64,000 bases of DNA from Lysobacter arvi (GTDB taxonomy: Bacteria; Pseudomonadota; Gammaproteobacteria; Xanthomonadales; Xanthomonadaceae), in contig JARUHG010000001.1 in assembly GCA_031216755.1 (NCBI GenBank), positions 868,001-932,000 of the forward strand, given 5' to 3'. Under the pieces are notes generated by a model. That model ran no database searches and was not told the DNA's origin. It worked only from the letters and a program-made list of their open reading frames with translations. Positions 26,413 through 35,415 of this stretch are shown here, piece by piece (positions within the stretch are counted from its first letter, which is position 1; every line of letters starts with the position of its first letter). The position numbers and the translations under genes were made by a program.

Positions 26413-28191
26413 ATGCCCCGCAGTCAGCGCGCAACGGCCGCCGTGATGGCGGCCGCGCTGTTTTTCATCCCGGAAAGCCACGCCGCACCGCCCGCCGTGC
26501 GTCCGGGCGACTGGCCCATGGCGACGCTCGACTACGCCAATACGCGCTTCAGCCCGCTTGCGCAGATCGACGCGCGCAACGTGTCCACGCTCAAGGTGGA
26601 GTTCACGTTCTCCACCGGCGTCGCGCGCGGGCAGGAAGCGGCACCGATCGTCGTCGGCGACACGATGTACGTGGTCACGCCCTTCCCCAACATCGTGTAT
26701 GCGCTCGACCTGAGCCGCCCCGGCGCGCCGACGAAGTGGAAGTACGAATCGCGCCCCAAACCCGCCGCCCAAGGCGTCGCCTGCTGCGATGTCGTCAATC
26801 GCGGCGTGGTCTTCTGGGAAGGACGGATCATCTTCAACACGCTCGACGGCCGCACGGTCGCGCTCGACGCCAACGACGGCACGGAACTGTGGGAAACGCA
26901 GCTGGGCGACATCAACATCGGCGAGACCATCACGATGGCGCCGATGGTGGTGAAGGGAAAGGTGCTGGTCGGCAACTCCGGCGGCGAGTTCGGCGTGCGC
27001 GGCTGGCTGGTGGCGCTGGATGCCCGAAACGGAAAGACGGCGTGGAAAGCCTGGAGCACCGGCCCGGATCGCGACGTCCTCATCGGCCCGGCATTCAAGC
27101 CGTATTACGCGAGTGAACGCGGCAAGGACCTGGGCATGAGCACCTGGCCGCCGGAAGCGTGGAAGATCGGCGGCGGTACGGTGTGGGGCTGGATTTCCTA
27201 CGACCCGGAACTGGACCTGATCTTTCACGGCACCGCCAACGCCGGTCCCTGGAACGCCGAGCAGCGTCCCGGCGACAACAAATGGACCGCGGGCATGTTC
27301 GCGCGCGATCCCGACGATGGCCAGGCGCGCTGGTTCTACCAGTTCAGCCCGCACGATCTGTTCGACTACGACGCAGTCAACGAAAGCCTGCTGGTGGAGA
27401 TCGCCGTCGACGGCCGCAAGCGCAAGGTCATCGCCCGTCCCGAACGCAATGGCTATTTCTACGTGCTCGATCGCGCGACCGGACAGGTGCTGTCGGCCGA
27501 TCCGTTCGCGCCGGTGAATGCCATCGAGCGCGTCGACCTCAAGACCGGCCGGCCGCACTGGAACCCCGACAAACAACCTTCCAGCGGACGCGTCACCCGG
27601 CAGATCTGCCCCGCCGCGCCCGGCGCGAAGGACTGGAACCCGTCGGCCTGGTCGCCGCAGACCGGCCTGGTCTACATCCCGCACAACAACCTGTGCATGG
27701 ACTGGCAGCCCAATGAAGTGAACTACATCGCCGGCACGCCGTACGTCGGTGCCGACGCGGTGTACTACGCCGGGCCCGGCGGCAATCGCGGGCTGTTCAC
27801 CGCGTGGGATCCCGCGCGGCGCAAGGCGGCCTGGCAGGTGAAGGAAGACCTGCCGGTGTGGAGCGGCGCGCTCGCCACGGCGGGCGGACTGGTCTTCTAC
27901 GGGACGATGGACGGCTGGTTCAAGGCGCTGGATGCACGCAGCGGCAAGCTGCTTTGGCAGTTCAAGGCGGACTCCGGGATCATCGGCCAACCGGTGAGTT
28001 ATCGCGGACCGGACGGACGCCAGTACATCGCGGTGTTGTCCGGCATCGGCGGCTGGCCCGGCGCCATCGTGGTGAACAACCTCGACACGCGCGATGCCAC
28101 CGCCGGCGGCGGCTGGGGCGCGGTGATGTCCGATCTGAAGCAGCGCACGACACCGGGCGGGACGTTGTATGTCTTCGCGTTGCCTCGCTGA
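26413..28191 (+). CDS. PQQ-dependent (lanthanide-type) alcohol dehydrogenase
   Basis: 592 residues with a signal peptide (ending FIPESHAAP). An eight-bladed quinoprotein propeller: tryptophan-docking repeats such as NGKTAWKAW and SGKLLWQFK, the adjacent-cysteine ring C124-C125 (GVACCDVVNR) over PQQ, and the catalytic aspartate D318 in HDLFDYDAVNE. Asp at 320, two residues after the catalytic one, is the XoxF/PedH signature of lanthanide use; calcium enzymes have Ala or Ser there. It oxidises a primary alcohol in the periplasm and passes electrons to cytochrome c. The next gene, overlapping by 23 nt, is that cytochrome. The ATG at 26413 begins the signal; an upstream in-frame start at 26155 lies inside the previous gene. 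Confidence 0.88.
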   Translation: MPRSQRATAAVMAAALFFIPESHAAPPAVRPGDWPMATLDYANTRFSPLAQIDARNVSTLKVEFTFSTGVARGQEAAPIVVGDTMYVVTPFPNIVYALDLSRPGAPTKWKYESRPKPAAQGVACCDVVNRGVVFWEGRIIFNTLDGRTVALDANDGTELWETQLGDINIGETITMAPMVVKGKVLVGNSGGEFGVRGWLVALDARNGKTAWKAWSTGPDRDVLIGPAFKPYYASERGKDLGMSTWPPEAWKIGGGTVWGWISYDPELDLIFHGTANAGPWNAEQRPGDNKWTAGMFARDPDDGQARWFYQFSPHDLFDYDAVNESLLVEIAVDGRKRKVIARPERNGYFYVLDRATGQVLSADPFAPVNAIERVDLKTGRPHWNPDKQPSSGRVTRQICPAAPGAKDWNPSAWSPQTGLVYIPHNNLCMDWQPNEVNYIAGTPYVGADAVYYAGPGGNRGLFTAWDPARRKAAWQVKEDLPVWSGALATAGGLVFYGTMDGWFKALDARSGKLLWQFKADSGIIGQPVSYRGPDGRQYIAVLSGIGGWPGAIVVNNLDTRDATAGGGWGAVMSDLKQRTTPGGTLYVFALPR

Positions 28192-28732
28192 CGTTGCGCT
28201 CGTCGTCGCGATGGCGCTGCTCGCGACCGGATGCGAGCGCGAACGCCGCGCGTACTACCAGGCGCCGGAAGGCACCAACCCGCCTCCCGCGCTCACGGAT
28301 TTCCAGCCCGGATCGCCGCAGCCCGAGGTCGTCAGCGCGATCGGGCAGCAGTACCAGGAGAACGCGTACCACATCGCGCAGGGCGGCCGCCTGTACCGCT
28401 GGTTCAACTGCAACGGGTGCCACAACAACGGCGGCGGCGGCATGGGCCCGGCGCTGATGGACGACCAGTGGCGTTACGGCGGCCGCATCGACCAGATCCA
28501 TTCGAGCATCATCGAGGGGCGCCCCAACGGCATGCCGGCCTGGCACGGCAAGCTCACCGACATGCAGGCCTGGCAACTCGCCGCCTACGTGCGCGCGATG
28601 TCGGGCAACGTGTCCAAGGCCGCCGCACCGAGCCGCCGCGAAGGACTCAGCGCGACGCCACCGCTCACGCAGGTGCCCCGGCAGCCGCCACGCGGCAGCG
28701 ATCCATCGGCCATGAACCCCCCGCCGCAATGA
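28169..28732 (+). CDS. Lipid-anchored monohaem cytochrome c (XoxG-like partner)
   Basis: 187 residues. The N-terminus has a hydrophobic stretch ending ALLATGC, a lipobox, so it is probably anchored in the periplasm. One haem site, CNGCH (residues 81-85), is followed by a likely methionine ligand in NGMPAWHGKL. The C-terminal 35 residues are Pro/Arg-rich. It overlaps the dehydrogenase gene by 23 nt and the next gene (oxidase subunit II) by 4 nt (ATGA). This places it as the electron carrier between PQQ dehydrogenase and the oxidase's own cytochrome domain. Role inferred from haem motif and order. Confidence 0.85.
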   Translation: MSSRCLADVALVVAMALLATGCERERRAYYQAPEGTNPPPALTDFQPGSPQPEVVSAIGQQYQENAYHIAQGGRLYRWFNCNGCHNNGGGGMGPALMDDQWRYGGRIDQIHSSIIEGRPNGMPAWHGKLTDMQAWQLAAYVRAMSGNVSKAAAPSRREGLSATPPLTQVPRQPPRGSDPSAMNPPPQ

Positions 28733-29721
28733 AGCGCCTGATGCTCCTCGCCGTGATCGCGTTGGCGCTGTGTGCGTGCGGCGGCGGCGTGCAATCGTCG
28801 TTGTCGCCGGCGTCGGACCAGTCCGAAGCGATCGACCGCGTGTGGCAGGTGATGGTGTGGGCGTGCAGCACGATCTACCTGTTCGTGCTTGGCGTGCTCG
28901 CGTGGGCGATCTGGCGCCGCCGGCGCGCGCTCGCCAGCGAGGGCGAGCGCCACGATCCGATGCTCGCGCGTGCGCTGGCCGCGTGGGCGGTGCTCGTCGT
29001 CGGCCTGCTCACCTGGTTCGTGGTGATCAGTTTCCTTGCCGATCGCCGGTTGCACGGCGGCGATGCGGACCTGGAGGTGCGTATCACCGCGCGGCAGTGG
29101 TGGTGGCAGGTCGAATACCTCGATCCCGACGTCTCCCGCCGGTTCACCACCGCGAACGAACTGCGCCTGCCGCGCGACCGCACCGCACGCATCGAACTGC
29201 GCTCGGGCGACGTGATCCACAGCTTCTGGGTCCCGGCGTTGAGCGGAAAGGAAGACCTCGTCCCCGGCCGTACCAACGCGGTGTGGATCACGCCGCGCCG
29301 CGCGGGCGAATTCCGCGGCCAGTGCGCCGAATTCTGCGGGCTCCAGCACGCCAAGATGGCGCTGGACGTGCAGGTCACCGATCCGGCGCGGTTCGAGGCG
29401 TGGCGCGCGCAGCAGCTCAGGCCGGCGCCCTCGCCTTCCAGCGAACGCACGTTGCGCGGCGCCGAAGTGTTCGCGCGGTCGGCCTGCGGCAACTGCCATG
29501 CGATCCGCGGCACGCCCTCCGGCGGTCGCACCGGACCGGACCTGACGCACCTGGCCAGCCGCCGCACGCTCGCGGCCGGCTCGCTGCCGATGCAGCGCGA
29601 CGCGCTCGCCCGATGGATCGCCGACCCGCAACATCCCAAGCCCGGCAACCTGATGCCGGCGGTGCCGCTCGCGCGCGAGGACGCCGACGCGCTCGTCGAT
29701 TACCTGATGGAACTGCGATGA
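28729..29721 (+). CDS. ctaC: Cytochrome c oxidase subunit II with fused cytochrome c domain
   Basis: 330 residues. Lipoprotein signal (ALALCAC), two transmembrane helices (residues about 40-62 and 82-104), then the cupredoxin domain with the CuA ligands H164, C199, E201, C203, H207 and M210 (CAEFCGLQHAKM). A C-terminal cytochrome c domain follows, with CGNCH at 253-257 and probable axial M309. This is the caa3 layout, in which electrons enter through the tethered haem and pass to CuA. ATGA overlaps join it to the genes on both sides. Length and design resemble Bacillus CtaC. Confidence 0.92.
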   Translation: MKRLMLLAVIALALCACGGGVQSSLSPASDQSEAIDRVWQVMVWACSTIYLFVLGVLAWAIWRRRRALASEGERHDPMLARALAAWAVLVVGLLTWFVVISFLADRRLHGGDADLEVRITARQWWWQVEYLDPDVSRRFTTANELRLPRDRTARIELRSGDVIHSFWVPALSGKEDLVPGRTNAVWITPRRAGEFRGQCAEFCGLQHAKMALDVQVTDPARFEAWRAQQLRPAPSPSSERTLRGAEVFARSACGNCHAIRGTPSGGRTGPDLTHLASRRTLAAGSLPMQRDALARWIADPQHPKPGNLMPAVPLAREDADALVDYLMELR

Positions 29722-31643
29722 ACGCCGCGACCGACCGCCTGCACGCCACGTGGTCCGATCCGCCCGGCTTCATCGGCTGGCTCACCACGGTCGATCACAA
29801 GCGCGTGGCGCGCCGCTACATCGCCACCGCGCTCGCGTTCTTCGCGCTCGCTGGCCTCCTCGCGCTGGCGATGCGCACGCAACTGGCGTTGCCGGAAAAC
29901 ACGCTGATCGGGCCGGACCTCTACAACCAGCTGTTCTCCCTGCACGGCTCGGCGATGATGTTCCTGTTCGCGGTGCCGGTGATGGAAGCCGTCGCGGTCT
30001 ACGTCGTTCCGCTGATGGTCGGAACGCGCAACATCTCGTTCCCGCGGCTCAACGCCTTCAGTTACTGGGTGTACCTGTTCGGCGGCGTGATGATCTTCGT
30101 CGCCTTCTTCATGGACGTGGGGCCCGAAGCCGGCTGGTCGGGCTACGTGCCGCTGTCCTCGTCCGATTTCTCGCCGGGAAAGCGCACCGACTTCTGGGCG
30201 CAGATGATCACCTTCACCGAAGTCGCCGCGCTGTGCATCGCGGTGGAGATCATCGCCACCGTGATGACGATGCGCGCGCCGGGCATGACGCTCGCGCGCA
30301 TTCCGCTGTTCGTGTGGGCCATGCTGGTGACCAGCTTCATGGTGATATTCGCCATGCCGGCGGTCATGCTGTCGAGCAGCTTCCTGATCTCCGACCGCCT
30401 GGTCGGCACGCACTTCTACAACGCGGGCGAAGGCGGCGATCCGCTGTTGTGGCAGCACCTGTTCTGGTTCTTCGGCCATCCGGAGGTGTACATCATCTTC
30501 ATGCCCGCGCTCGGCATGATCTCCAGCATCGTGGAGACCTTCGCGCGGCGGCCCGTCTTCGGCTACGTGCCGATGGTGCTGGCGCTGGTGGCGACGGGGT
30601 TCCTCGCGTTCGGACTGTGGGTGCACCACATGTTCGCCACCGGCCTGCCGCCGATGGGCAACAGCTTCTACACCGCGGCCAGCATGCTCATCGCGGTTCC
30701 GTCCGGTGTTCAGATCTTCTGCTGGATCGCCACGCTCGCCACCGGGCGCCTGCACTTCAGCGTGGCGCTGCTGCACGTGCTGGGCTTCTTCGCACTGTTC
30801 GTGCTGGGCGGGCTGACCGGCGTGATGCTCGCCTCGGTGCCGCTGGACCTGCAGGTGCACGACACCTACTTCGTCGTCGCGCATTTCCATTACGTGCTGA
30901 TCGGCGGCGCGGTGTTCCCGCTGGTGGGCGCGCTGTACTACTGGTTCCCGAAGATCAGCGGGCGGATGCTGAGCGAACGGCTGGGCCGCTGGCAGTTCTG
31001 GCTGTTCTTCGTCGGCTTCAACGTGACGTTCTTCCCGATGCATTACCTGGGCCTGATCGGCATGCCGCGCCGCGTCTACACCTACCCGGCCGGAATGGGA
31101 TGGGACCTGTACAACTTCATCGCGACCGTCGGCTCGTACATGATCGGCGCAAGCGTGCTGCTGCTCGTGCTCAACATCGCGCGGTCGCTGCGCAGGGGCG
31201 AGATCGCGCCGGCCGACCCCTGGGGCGCGCCCGACCTGTCGTGGGCGGTGCCGAGCCCACCGCCGCACTACAACTTCGCGAGCATCCCGGTCGTCACCGG
31301 GCGCCATCCGTTGTGGGCGGACGATCGCGCCTCGCCGGAGCCGCGCCTGCCCGTCGTGGAGGGCGTGCGCGAGGATCGCCGCGAACTGCTGCTCACCACC
31401 CCCGTCGACGCGACGCCGTGCTGCCGCTGGGCGATGCCCGATCCGAGCATCTGGCCGCTGTGGAGCGCGTTGGCGCTCACGGTGCTGTTCATCTGGTCGA
31501 TCTTCGATCAATGGGGCCTGGTGTGGGGCGCGATCCCGCTGGCGATCACGCTGACGATCTGGTTCTGGCCCAAGCGGTCGGACCCCAGCCTGCTCCACGA
31601 CGAGGACGAACACGGCCAGGAGGAGTCGCCGCATGCGACATGA
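29718..31643 (+). CDS. ctaD: Cytochrome c oxidase subunit I (caa3-type)
   Basis: 641 residues, multi-spanning haem-copper oxidase core. Ligands: H75 (LHGSAMM) and H391 for haem a, H254 in GHPEVY with the cross-linked Y258, H303-H304 for CuB, and H389 for haem a3. A C-terminal extension of about 110 residues adds two further membrane segments (IWPLWSALALTVLFIWSIF and LVWGAIPLAITLTIWFW). These correspond to the two subunit-III helices carried by subunit I in Bacillus-like caa3 oxidases and explain the short subunit III that follows. It reduces oxygen to water and pumps protons. It overlaps ctaC by 4 nt and ctaE by 11 nt. Confidence 0.93.
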   Translation: MNAATDRLHATWSDPPGFIGWLTTVDHKRVARRYIATALAFFALAGLLALAMRTQLALPENTLIGPDLYNQLFSLHGSAMMFLFAVPVMEAVAVYVVPLMVGTRNISFPRLNAFSYWVYLFGGVMIFVAFFMDVGPEAGWSGYVPLSSSDFSPGKRTDFWAQMITFTEVAALCIAVEIIATVMTMRAPGMTLARIPLFVWAMLVTSFMVIFAMPAVMLSSSFLISDRLVGTHFYNAGEGGDPLLWQHLFWFFGHPEVYIIFMPALGMISSIVETFARRPVFGYVPMVLALVATGFLAFGLWVHHMFATGLPPMGNSFYTAASMLIAVPSGVQIFCWIATLATGRLHFSVALLHVLGFFALFVLGGLTGVMLASVPLDLQVHDTYFVVAHFHYVLIGGAVFPLVGALYYWFPKISGRMLSERLGRWQFWLFFVGFNVTFFPMHYLGLIGMPRRVYTYPAGMGWDLYNFIATVGSYMIGASVLLLVLNIARSLRRGEIAPADPWGAPDLSWAVPSPPPHYNFASIPVVTGRHPLWADDRASPEPRLPVVEGVREDRRELLLTTPVDATPCCRWAMPDPSIWPLWSALALTVLFIWSIFDQWGLVWGAIPLAITLTIWFWPKRSDPSLLHDEDEHGQEESPHAT

Positions 31644-32256
31644 CACGAGCCTGCGCGAGCCGGTGGCGGTCACCGACGTATCGGGCCTGCGCGACTACGC
31701 GTTCGGTACGTCCACCATCAGCTGGTGGGGCGTGATGGGCTTCATCCTGATCGAGGGCACGGCGTTCGTGCTCGCGATCGGCGCGTACTACTACCTGTTG
31801 CACAACGAAACCGCGTGGCCGCCGTCCTCGTCGCCGCCGCCGCTCATGTGGGCGACGATCGTCACCGCCGCGCTCGTGCTCACCGAGATCCCCAACACCT
31901 GGCTGGGCCGCAAGGCCATGCAGCAGGACGCCACCGCCGTCCGCCGGGGCCTGCTGCTGATGACGGTGCTCGGCGTTGCGACGCTGGTGCTGCGCGCGTT
32001 CGAGATGGACGCGATGAACGTGCGCTGGGACCGCACCGCCTACGGTTCGATCGTGTGGGCGCTGATCGTGCTGCACACGCTGCACGCGATCACCGATGTC
32101 TTCGACACGGGCGTGCTCGCCTCCCTGGCCTGGTCCAAGCCGATCGGCGGTCGCAAGCACTCGGACGTCTGCGACAACGCGATGTACTGGCACTTCATCG
32201 TGTGGAGCTGGGTCGCGATCTACGTGGTCATCTACTGGACACCGCGATGGCTGTGA
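31633..32256 (+). CDS. ctaE: Cytochrome c oxidase subunit III (short, five-helix form)
   Basis: 207 residues with about five transmembrane helices. It has the subunit III signature in the helix pair around ILIEGTAFVLAIGAYYYLLH and the C-terminal CDNAMYWHFIVWSWVAIYVV. The protein matches the short five-helix form whose first two helices are attached to subunit I. Bacillus CtaE has the same length. It stabilises subunit I and the proton uptake path. Start and stop overlap both neighbours (11 nt with ctaD, 10 nt with the next gene), so translation is coupled. Confidence 0.88.
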   Translation: MRHDTSLREPVAVTDVSGLRDYAFGTSTISWWGVMGFILIEGTAFVLAIGAYYYLLHNETAWPPSSSPPPLMWATIVTAALVLTEIPNTWLGRKAMQQDATAVRRGLLLMTVLGVATLVLRAFEMDAMNVRWDRTAYGSIVWALIVLHTLHAITDVFDTGVLASLAWSKPIGGRKHSDVCDNAMYWHFIVWSWVAIYVVIYWTPRWL

Positions 32257-32588
32257 ATGCGCTCGCCGCCAGCCGTGCCGCGCCGTGGGCGGCGCTGGTC
32301 GCCGCGCTCGGCGGCGAGGCGCTGCACCATCAGCTGCTCTCGGACATGCTGCGCTTCCGCTGCGAAGCAGGCTCGCTCGCCTTCGGCCTGGGCGTGGCCT
32401 CGGTGTCGTGGCTGCTCATGGCGGCGGGCAGCGGCGTCTCCTGGCTGGCCGCGCGCGGCGACCTGCGCGATCCGCACGTGCAGACGCGGCGCTTCATCGC
32501 GCAACTGGGCTGGCTCGCCTGCGCGCTTTGCGCGATAGGCGTGGCCTGGCAGACCCTCGCCACCTGGCTGGTGCCGCCATGCCCGTGA
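32247..32588 (+). CDS. Small membrane protein in the CtaF position of the oxidase operon
   Basis: 113 residues with three hydrophobic segments (around PWAALVAALGG, GLGVASVSWLLMAAGSG and LGWLACALCAIGVAWQTLA). I do not see clear similarity to CtaF/subunit IV. However, its size, its membrane nature and its place between ctaE and ctaG match Bacillus ctaF, so it may be an accessory oxidase subunit. It overlaps ctaE by 10 nt and the next gene by 10 nt. A conserved-looking EALHHQLL motif lies near its N-terminus. Confidence 0.65.
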   Translation: MAVNALAASRAAPWAALVAALGGEALHHQLLSDMLRFRCEAGSLAFGLGVASVSWLLMAAGSGVSWLAARGDLRDPHVQTRRFIAQLGWLACALCAIGVAWQTLATWLVPPCP

Positions 32589-34423
32589 TCGCGCGCCACG
32601 CGTGTGCCGTAATCGGCGGACTGGTCGCCATCGCCATCCCGCGCGCCGCGATGGCGCATGGCGAACCGATGAAACCGCTGGCGTGGACGTTCGATCCATG
32701 GATCGTCGTACCGCTGCTGCTCGCCCTGGCGTGGTTCCTCGTCGGCCACGTCCGGATGTCGATGCGCTCGTCGAATCCACGCGCGCATCGCGCGAGCCTG
32801 GCGTGGTTCGTCGCCGGCTGGCTCGTGCTGGCGGGCGCGCTCGTCACGCCGCTGCACGCGGCCGGCGAGCGTTCGTTCGCCGCGCACATGCTCGAGCACG
32901 AACTGCTGATGCTCGTGGCCGCGCCGATGCTGGTGATGGCGCGCCCGGTCGCGACGGCGCTGTGGGCATTGCCGCACCGGTGGCGACTCGGTTGGGCGAA
33001 CGCGGGCCGGCATGGCGCCATCGCCGGCCCCTGGCGCGTGCTCACCGCGCCGATCGTCGCCACGCTGCTCCAGGCCGCCGTGCTGTGGCTCTGGCACGCG
33101 CCGGCGGCGTTCGATCTCGCGCTGGCCAATCCCGCGTGGCACATCGTGCAGCATGCGTGCTTCCTCGTATCGGCGCTGCTGTTCTGGTGGGCGATGCTGA
33201 TGGCGCGGCCATTGCGCCTCGGCGTTTCGGTGGGTTGCCTGTTCTTCACCGCGACGGTGAGCGGCGCGCTGGGCGCGCTGATGGCGTTCTCGCGCGGCCC
33301 CTGGTACGCCGGCTACAGCGCGCTGGGGCTGGACGCGTTCGGCATGAGTCCCACCGAAGACCAGCAACTGGCCGGGCTGCTGATGTGGGTACCCGGCGGC
33401 CTCGTGCACGCCGGCGCGGGCATCGCGCTGCTCGCGCGCGGGCTGGTGTCCGACACCGCGCGACGTTCCGGCGTCGCCGGACTGTTCATGGTCGCGACGC
33501 TCTGGGCCCCGCGCGCCCATGCCGACACGATCTACGTCTCCGACGAAGCGCAGCACGTGCTGCACGTGCTCGCCGACGACGGGCGCGTGCTGCGCACCAT
33601 CGACACGGGCAAGCGGCCGCGCGGCCTGCACGCCAGCCGCGACGGCAGGCACCTGTATGTCGCGGCGAGCAACGACAACCGCATCGACGTGATCGACCTC
33701 GCCGGCGGAAAACGCACCGGCGAGCTGCCGTCCGGCCCGGACCCGGAGCAGTTCGCGCTCAGCCGCGACGGCCGCTGGATGTACATCGCCAACGAGGACG
33801 ACGCCAAGGTCTCGTTCGTCGACATCGCCGCGCGCCGGATCGTCGCCGAAGTGCCCGTCGGCGCCGAGCCCGAAGGCATGGCCGCCAGCCCCGACGGACG
33901 CTGGGTGATCTGCACGTCCGAAACCGCGAGCGTCGTGCATTTCATCGATGCGCACACGCGCCAGCTGGTGGACAACGTGCTCGTCGGCACGCGCCCGCGC
34001 GAGGCGGTGTTCTCCGAAGACGGCCGCTGGCTGTGGGTGTCGTCCGAGATGCGCGCGACGGTATCGGTGTTCGACATGCGCGACCGTCGCCTGGTGCGCA
34101 CCATCGACTTCGATCGCGACGACAACGCACCGGTCGGCGTCCAGGCGGTGGGCATCGCGATCTCGCCGCGCTACGACCGTGCGTTCGTCGCGTTGGGCCG
34201 CGGCAACCACGTCGCGGAGATCGAACCGGCCAGCGGCAGGATCCTTCGCTATTTCCCGGTCGGCCAGCGCACGTGGTCGGTCGCGTTGTCGCGCGACGGC
34301 AAGCGGCTTTACGCGGCCGCCGGGCTGTCGGGCGACGTGACGATCATCGATCTCGTGCGCAACGTGCCGATGAAGACCGTGCAGCTGGGCGGCAAGCCCT
34401 GGGGCCTCGAGGTGACGCCATGA
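32579..34423 (+). CDS. ctaG: Fusion: CtaG (caa3 assembly) plus YVTN beta-propeller
   Basis: 614 residues in one frame. Residues 1-290 are a multi-helix caa3_CtaG-type protein (HMLEHELLMLVAAPMLVMA near 103) needed for CuB insertion. Residues 294-315 (RRSGVAGLFMVATLWAPRAHA) look like a retained signal peptide. Residues 317-614 form a YVTN/NHL-type propeller with repeats such as RDGRHLYVAASNDNRIDVID and RDGRWMYIANEDDAKVSFVD, matching the PQQ-catabolism-associated propeller family (TIGR03866-like). The second gene seems to have been fused in frame and its signal turned into an anchor. No good Shine-Dalgarno sequence precedes the internal ATG at 33488. The end overlaps the next gene by 4 nt (ATGA). 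Confidence 0.82.
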   Translation: MPVIARHACAVIGGLVAIAIPRAAMAHGEPMKPLAWTFDPWIVVPLLLALAWFLVGHVRMSMRSSNPRAHRASLAWFVAGWLVLAGALVTPLHAAGERSFAAHMLEHELLMLVAAPMLVMARPVATALWALPHRWRLGWANAGRHGAIAGPWRVLTAPIVATLLQAAVLWLWHAPAAFDLALANPAWHIVQHACFLVSALLFWWAMLMARPLRLGVSVGCLFFTATVSGALGALMAFSRGPWYAGYSALGLDAFGMSPTEDQQLAGLLMWVPGGLVHAGAGIALLARGLVSDTARRSGVAGLFMVATLWAPRAHADTIYVSDEAQHVLHVLADDGRVLRTIDTGKRPRGLHASRDGRHLYVAASNDNRIDVIDLAGGKRTGELPSGPDPEQFALSRDGRWMYIANEDDAKVSFVDIAARRIVAEVPVGAEPEGMAASPDGRWVICTSETASVVHFIDAHTRQLVDNVLVGTRPREAVFSEDGRWLWVSSEMRATVSVFDMRDRRLVRTIDFDRDDNAPVGVQAVGIAISPRYDRAFVALGRGNHVAEIEPASGRILRYFPVGQRTWSVALSRDGKRLYAAAGLSGDVTIIDLVRNVPMKTVQLGGKPWGLEVTP

Positions 34424-35256
34424 CGCGTATCGCATTCCTTGCGTTGTTGCTCTCGATGTCGTGCGTCGCGGGCGCGCGCGAACTGCGCGTCTGCGCCGAT
34501 CCGAACAACCTCCCCTTCTCGAACCAGCAGCGGGAAGGCTTCGAGAACGCGATCGTCGAACTGCTGGCGCGCGATCTCGGCGCGACGGTCGAGTACGTGT
34601 GGTGGGCGCAGCGTCGCGGCGCCCTGCGCAACACCCTGCACGCCGGCAAGTGCGACGTGGTGCCCGGCATCGCCAGCAGCATGGAAATGCTGGCGACCAC
34701 GCGCCCGTACTATCGCGGCACGTACATGTTCGTGGCCCGGCACGGCACGCCGTGGAGCCGCGTGGCGACGTTCGACGACCCGCAGCTTCGCGAAGCGACC
34801 ATCGGCGTGCAGCTGGTCGGCGACGATGGCGCGAACACGCCGCCGGCGCACTCGCTGGCGCGGCGTGGCATGGTGGGCAACGTGCGCGGGTTCACCGTGT
34901 ACGGGGACTACGCGCGACCCGATCCGCAGGCCGCGATCGTCGATGCGGTCGCCGATGGCCGCGTGGACATCGCCGTGGTCTGGGGCCCGACCGCCGGCTA
35001 CTACGCCGCGCGCCACGGCGACGCGCTCCAGCTCGTCCCGGTGCAGCCGTGGCTCGACGGCCCGTTGTGGCCGATGACGTTCGACATCTCCCTTGGCGTG
35101 CGTCGCGACGATCGCGAACTGCGACGCGAGCTCGACCGTGCGCTCGAACGCAATGCGGCCGGGATCGCCGCGATCCTGGAACGGTTCCACGTGCGAAACG
35201 TGGAGACGACGGACACCGCTGCGCACGCGACCGCGCCGAACGTCCCGACGCCGTAG
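34420..35256 (+). CDS. XoxJ/MoxJ-like periplasmic binding protein of PQQ dehydrogenases
   Basis: 278 residues with a signal peptide ending CVAGA. A solute-binding-protein fold (family 3) with LRVCADPNNLPFSNQQREGF at the mature N-terminus, which is the hallmark of the quinoprotein-dehydrogenase-associated binding proteins (TIGR03871-like), and GKCDVVPGIASSMEMLATT. No ABC permease or ATPase is present. XoxJ-type proteins are thought to help mature the PQQ dehydrogenase rather than to import solutes. It is the last gene of the operon, joined by ATGA to the CtaG fusion. Family assignment good, role from known XoxF-G-J groups. Confidence 0.85.
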   Translation: MTRIAFLALLLSMSCVAGARELRVCADPNNLPFSNQQREGFENAIVELLARDLGATVEYVWWAQRRGALRNTLHAGKCDVVPGIASSMEMLATTRPYYRGTYMFVARHGTPWSRVATFDDPQLREATIGVQLVGDDGANTPPAHSLARRGMVGNVRGFTVYGDYARPDPQAAIVDAVADGRVDIAVVWGPTAGYYAARHGDALQLVPVQPWLDGPLWPMTFDISLGVRRDDRELRRELDRALERNAAGIAAILERFHVRNVETTDTAAHATAPNVPTP

Positions 35257-35415
35257 CGACACGCTGCGACATGTCGGTCCGCCGGGCAGGAAAGCGAGGG
35301 TGAAGATGAACCCGCCGTCGTGGTCACGCGTGTCGAACGATGCGGATGCGAGCGTGACGACAACCGGCGTGTCGGCCATGTCGCACGCATCGCATCGAAC
35401 CGCAAGGAGCCCGCC

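Noticed and set aside
30490-31643. COX I C-terminal extension as a frameshifted separate gene
   Set aside because: The extension is in frame, has two membrane segments and matches the known long CtaD form, with a correspondingly short subunit III next to it.
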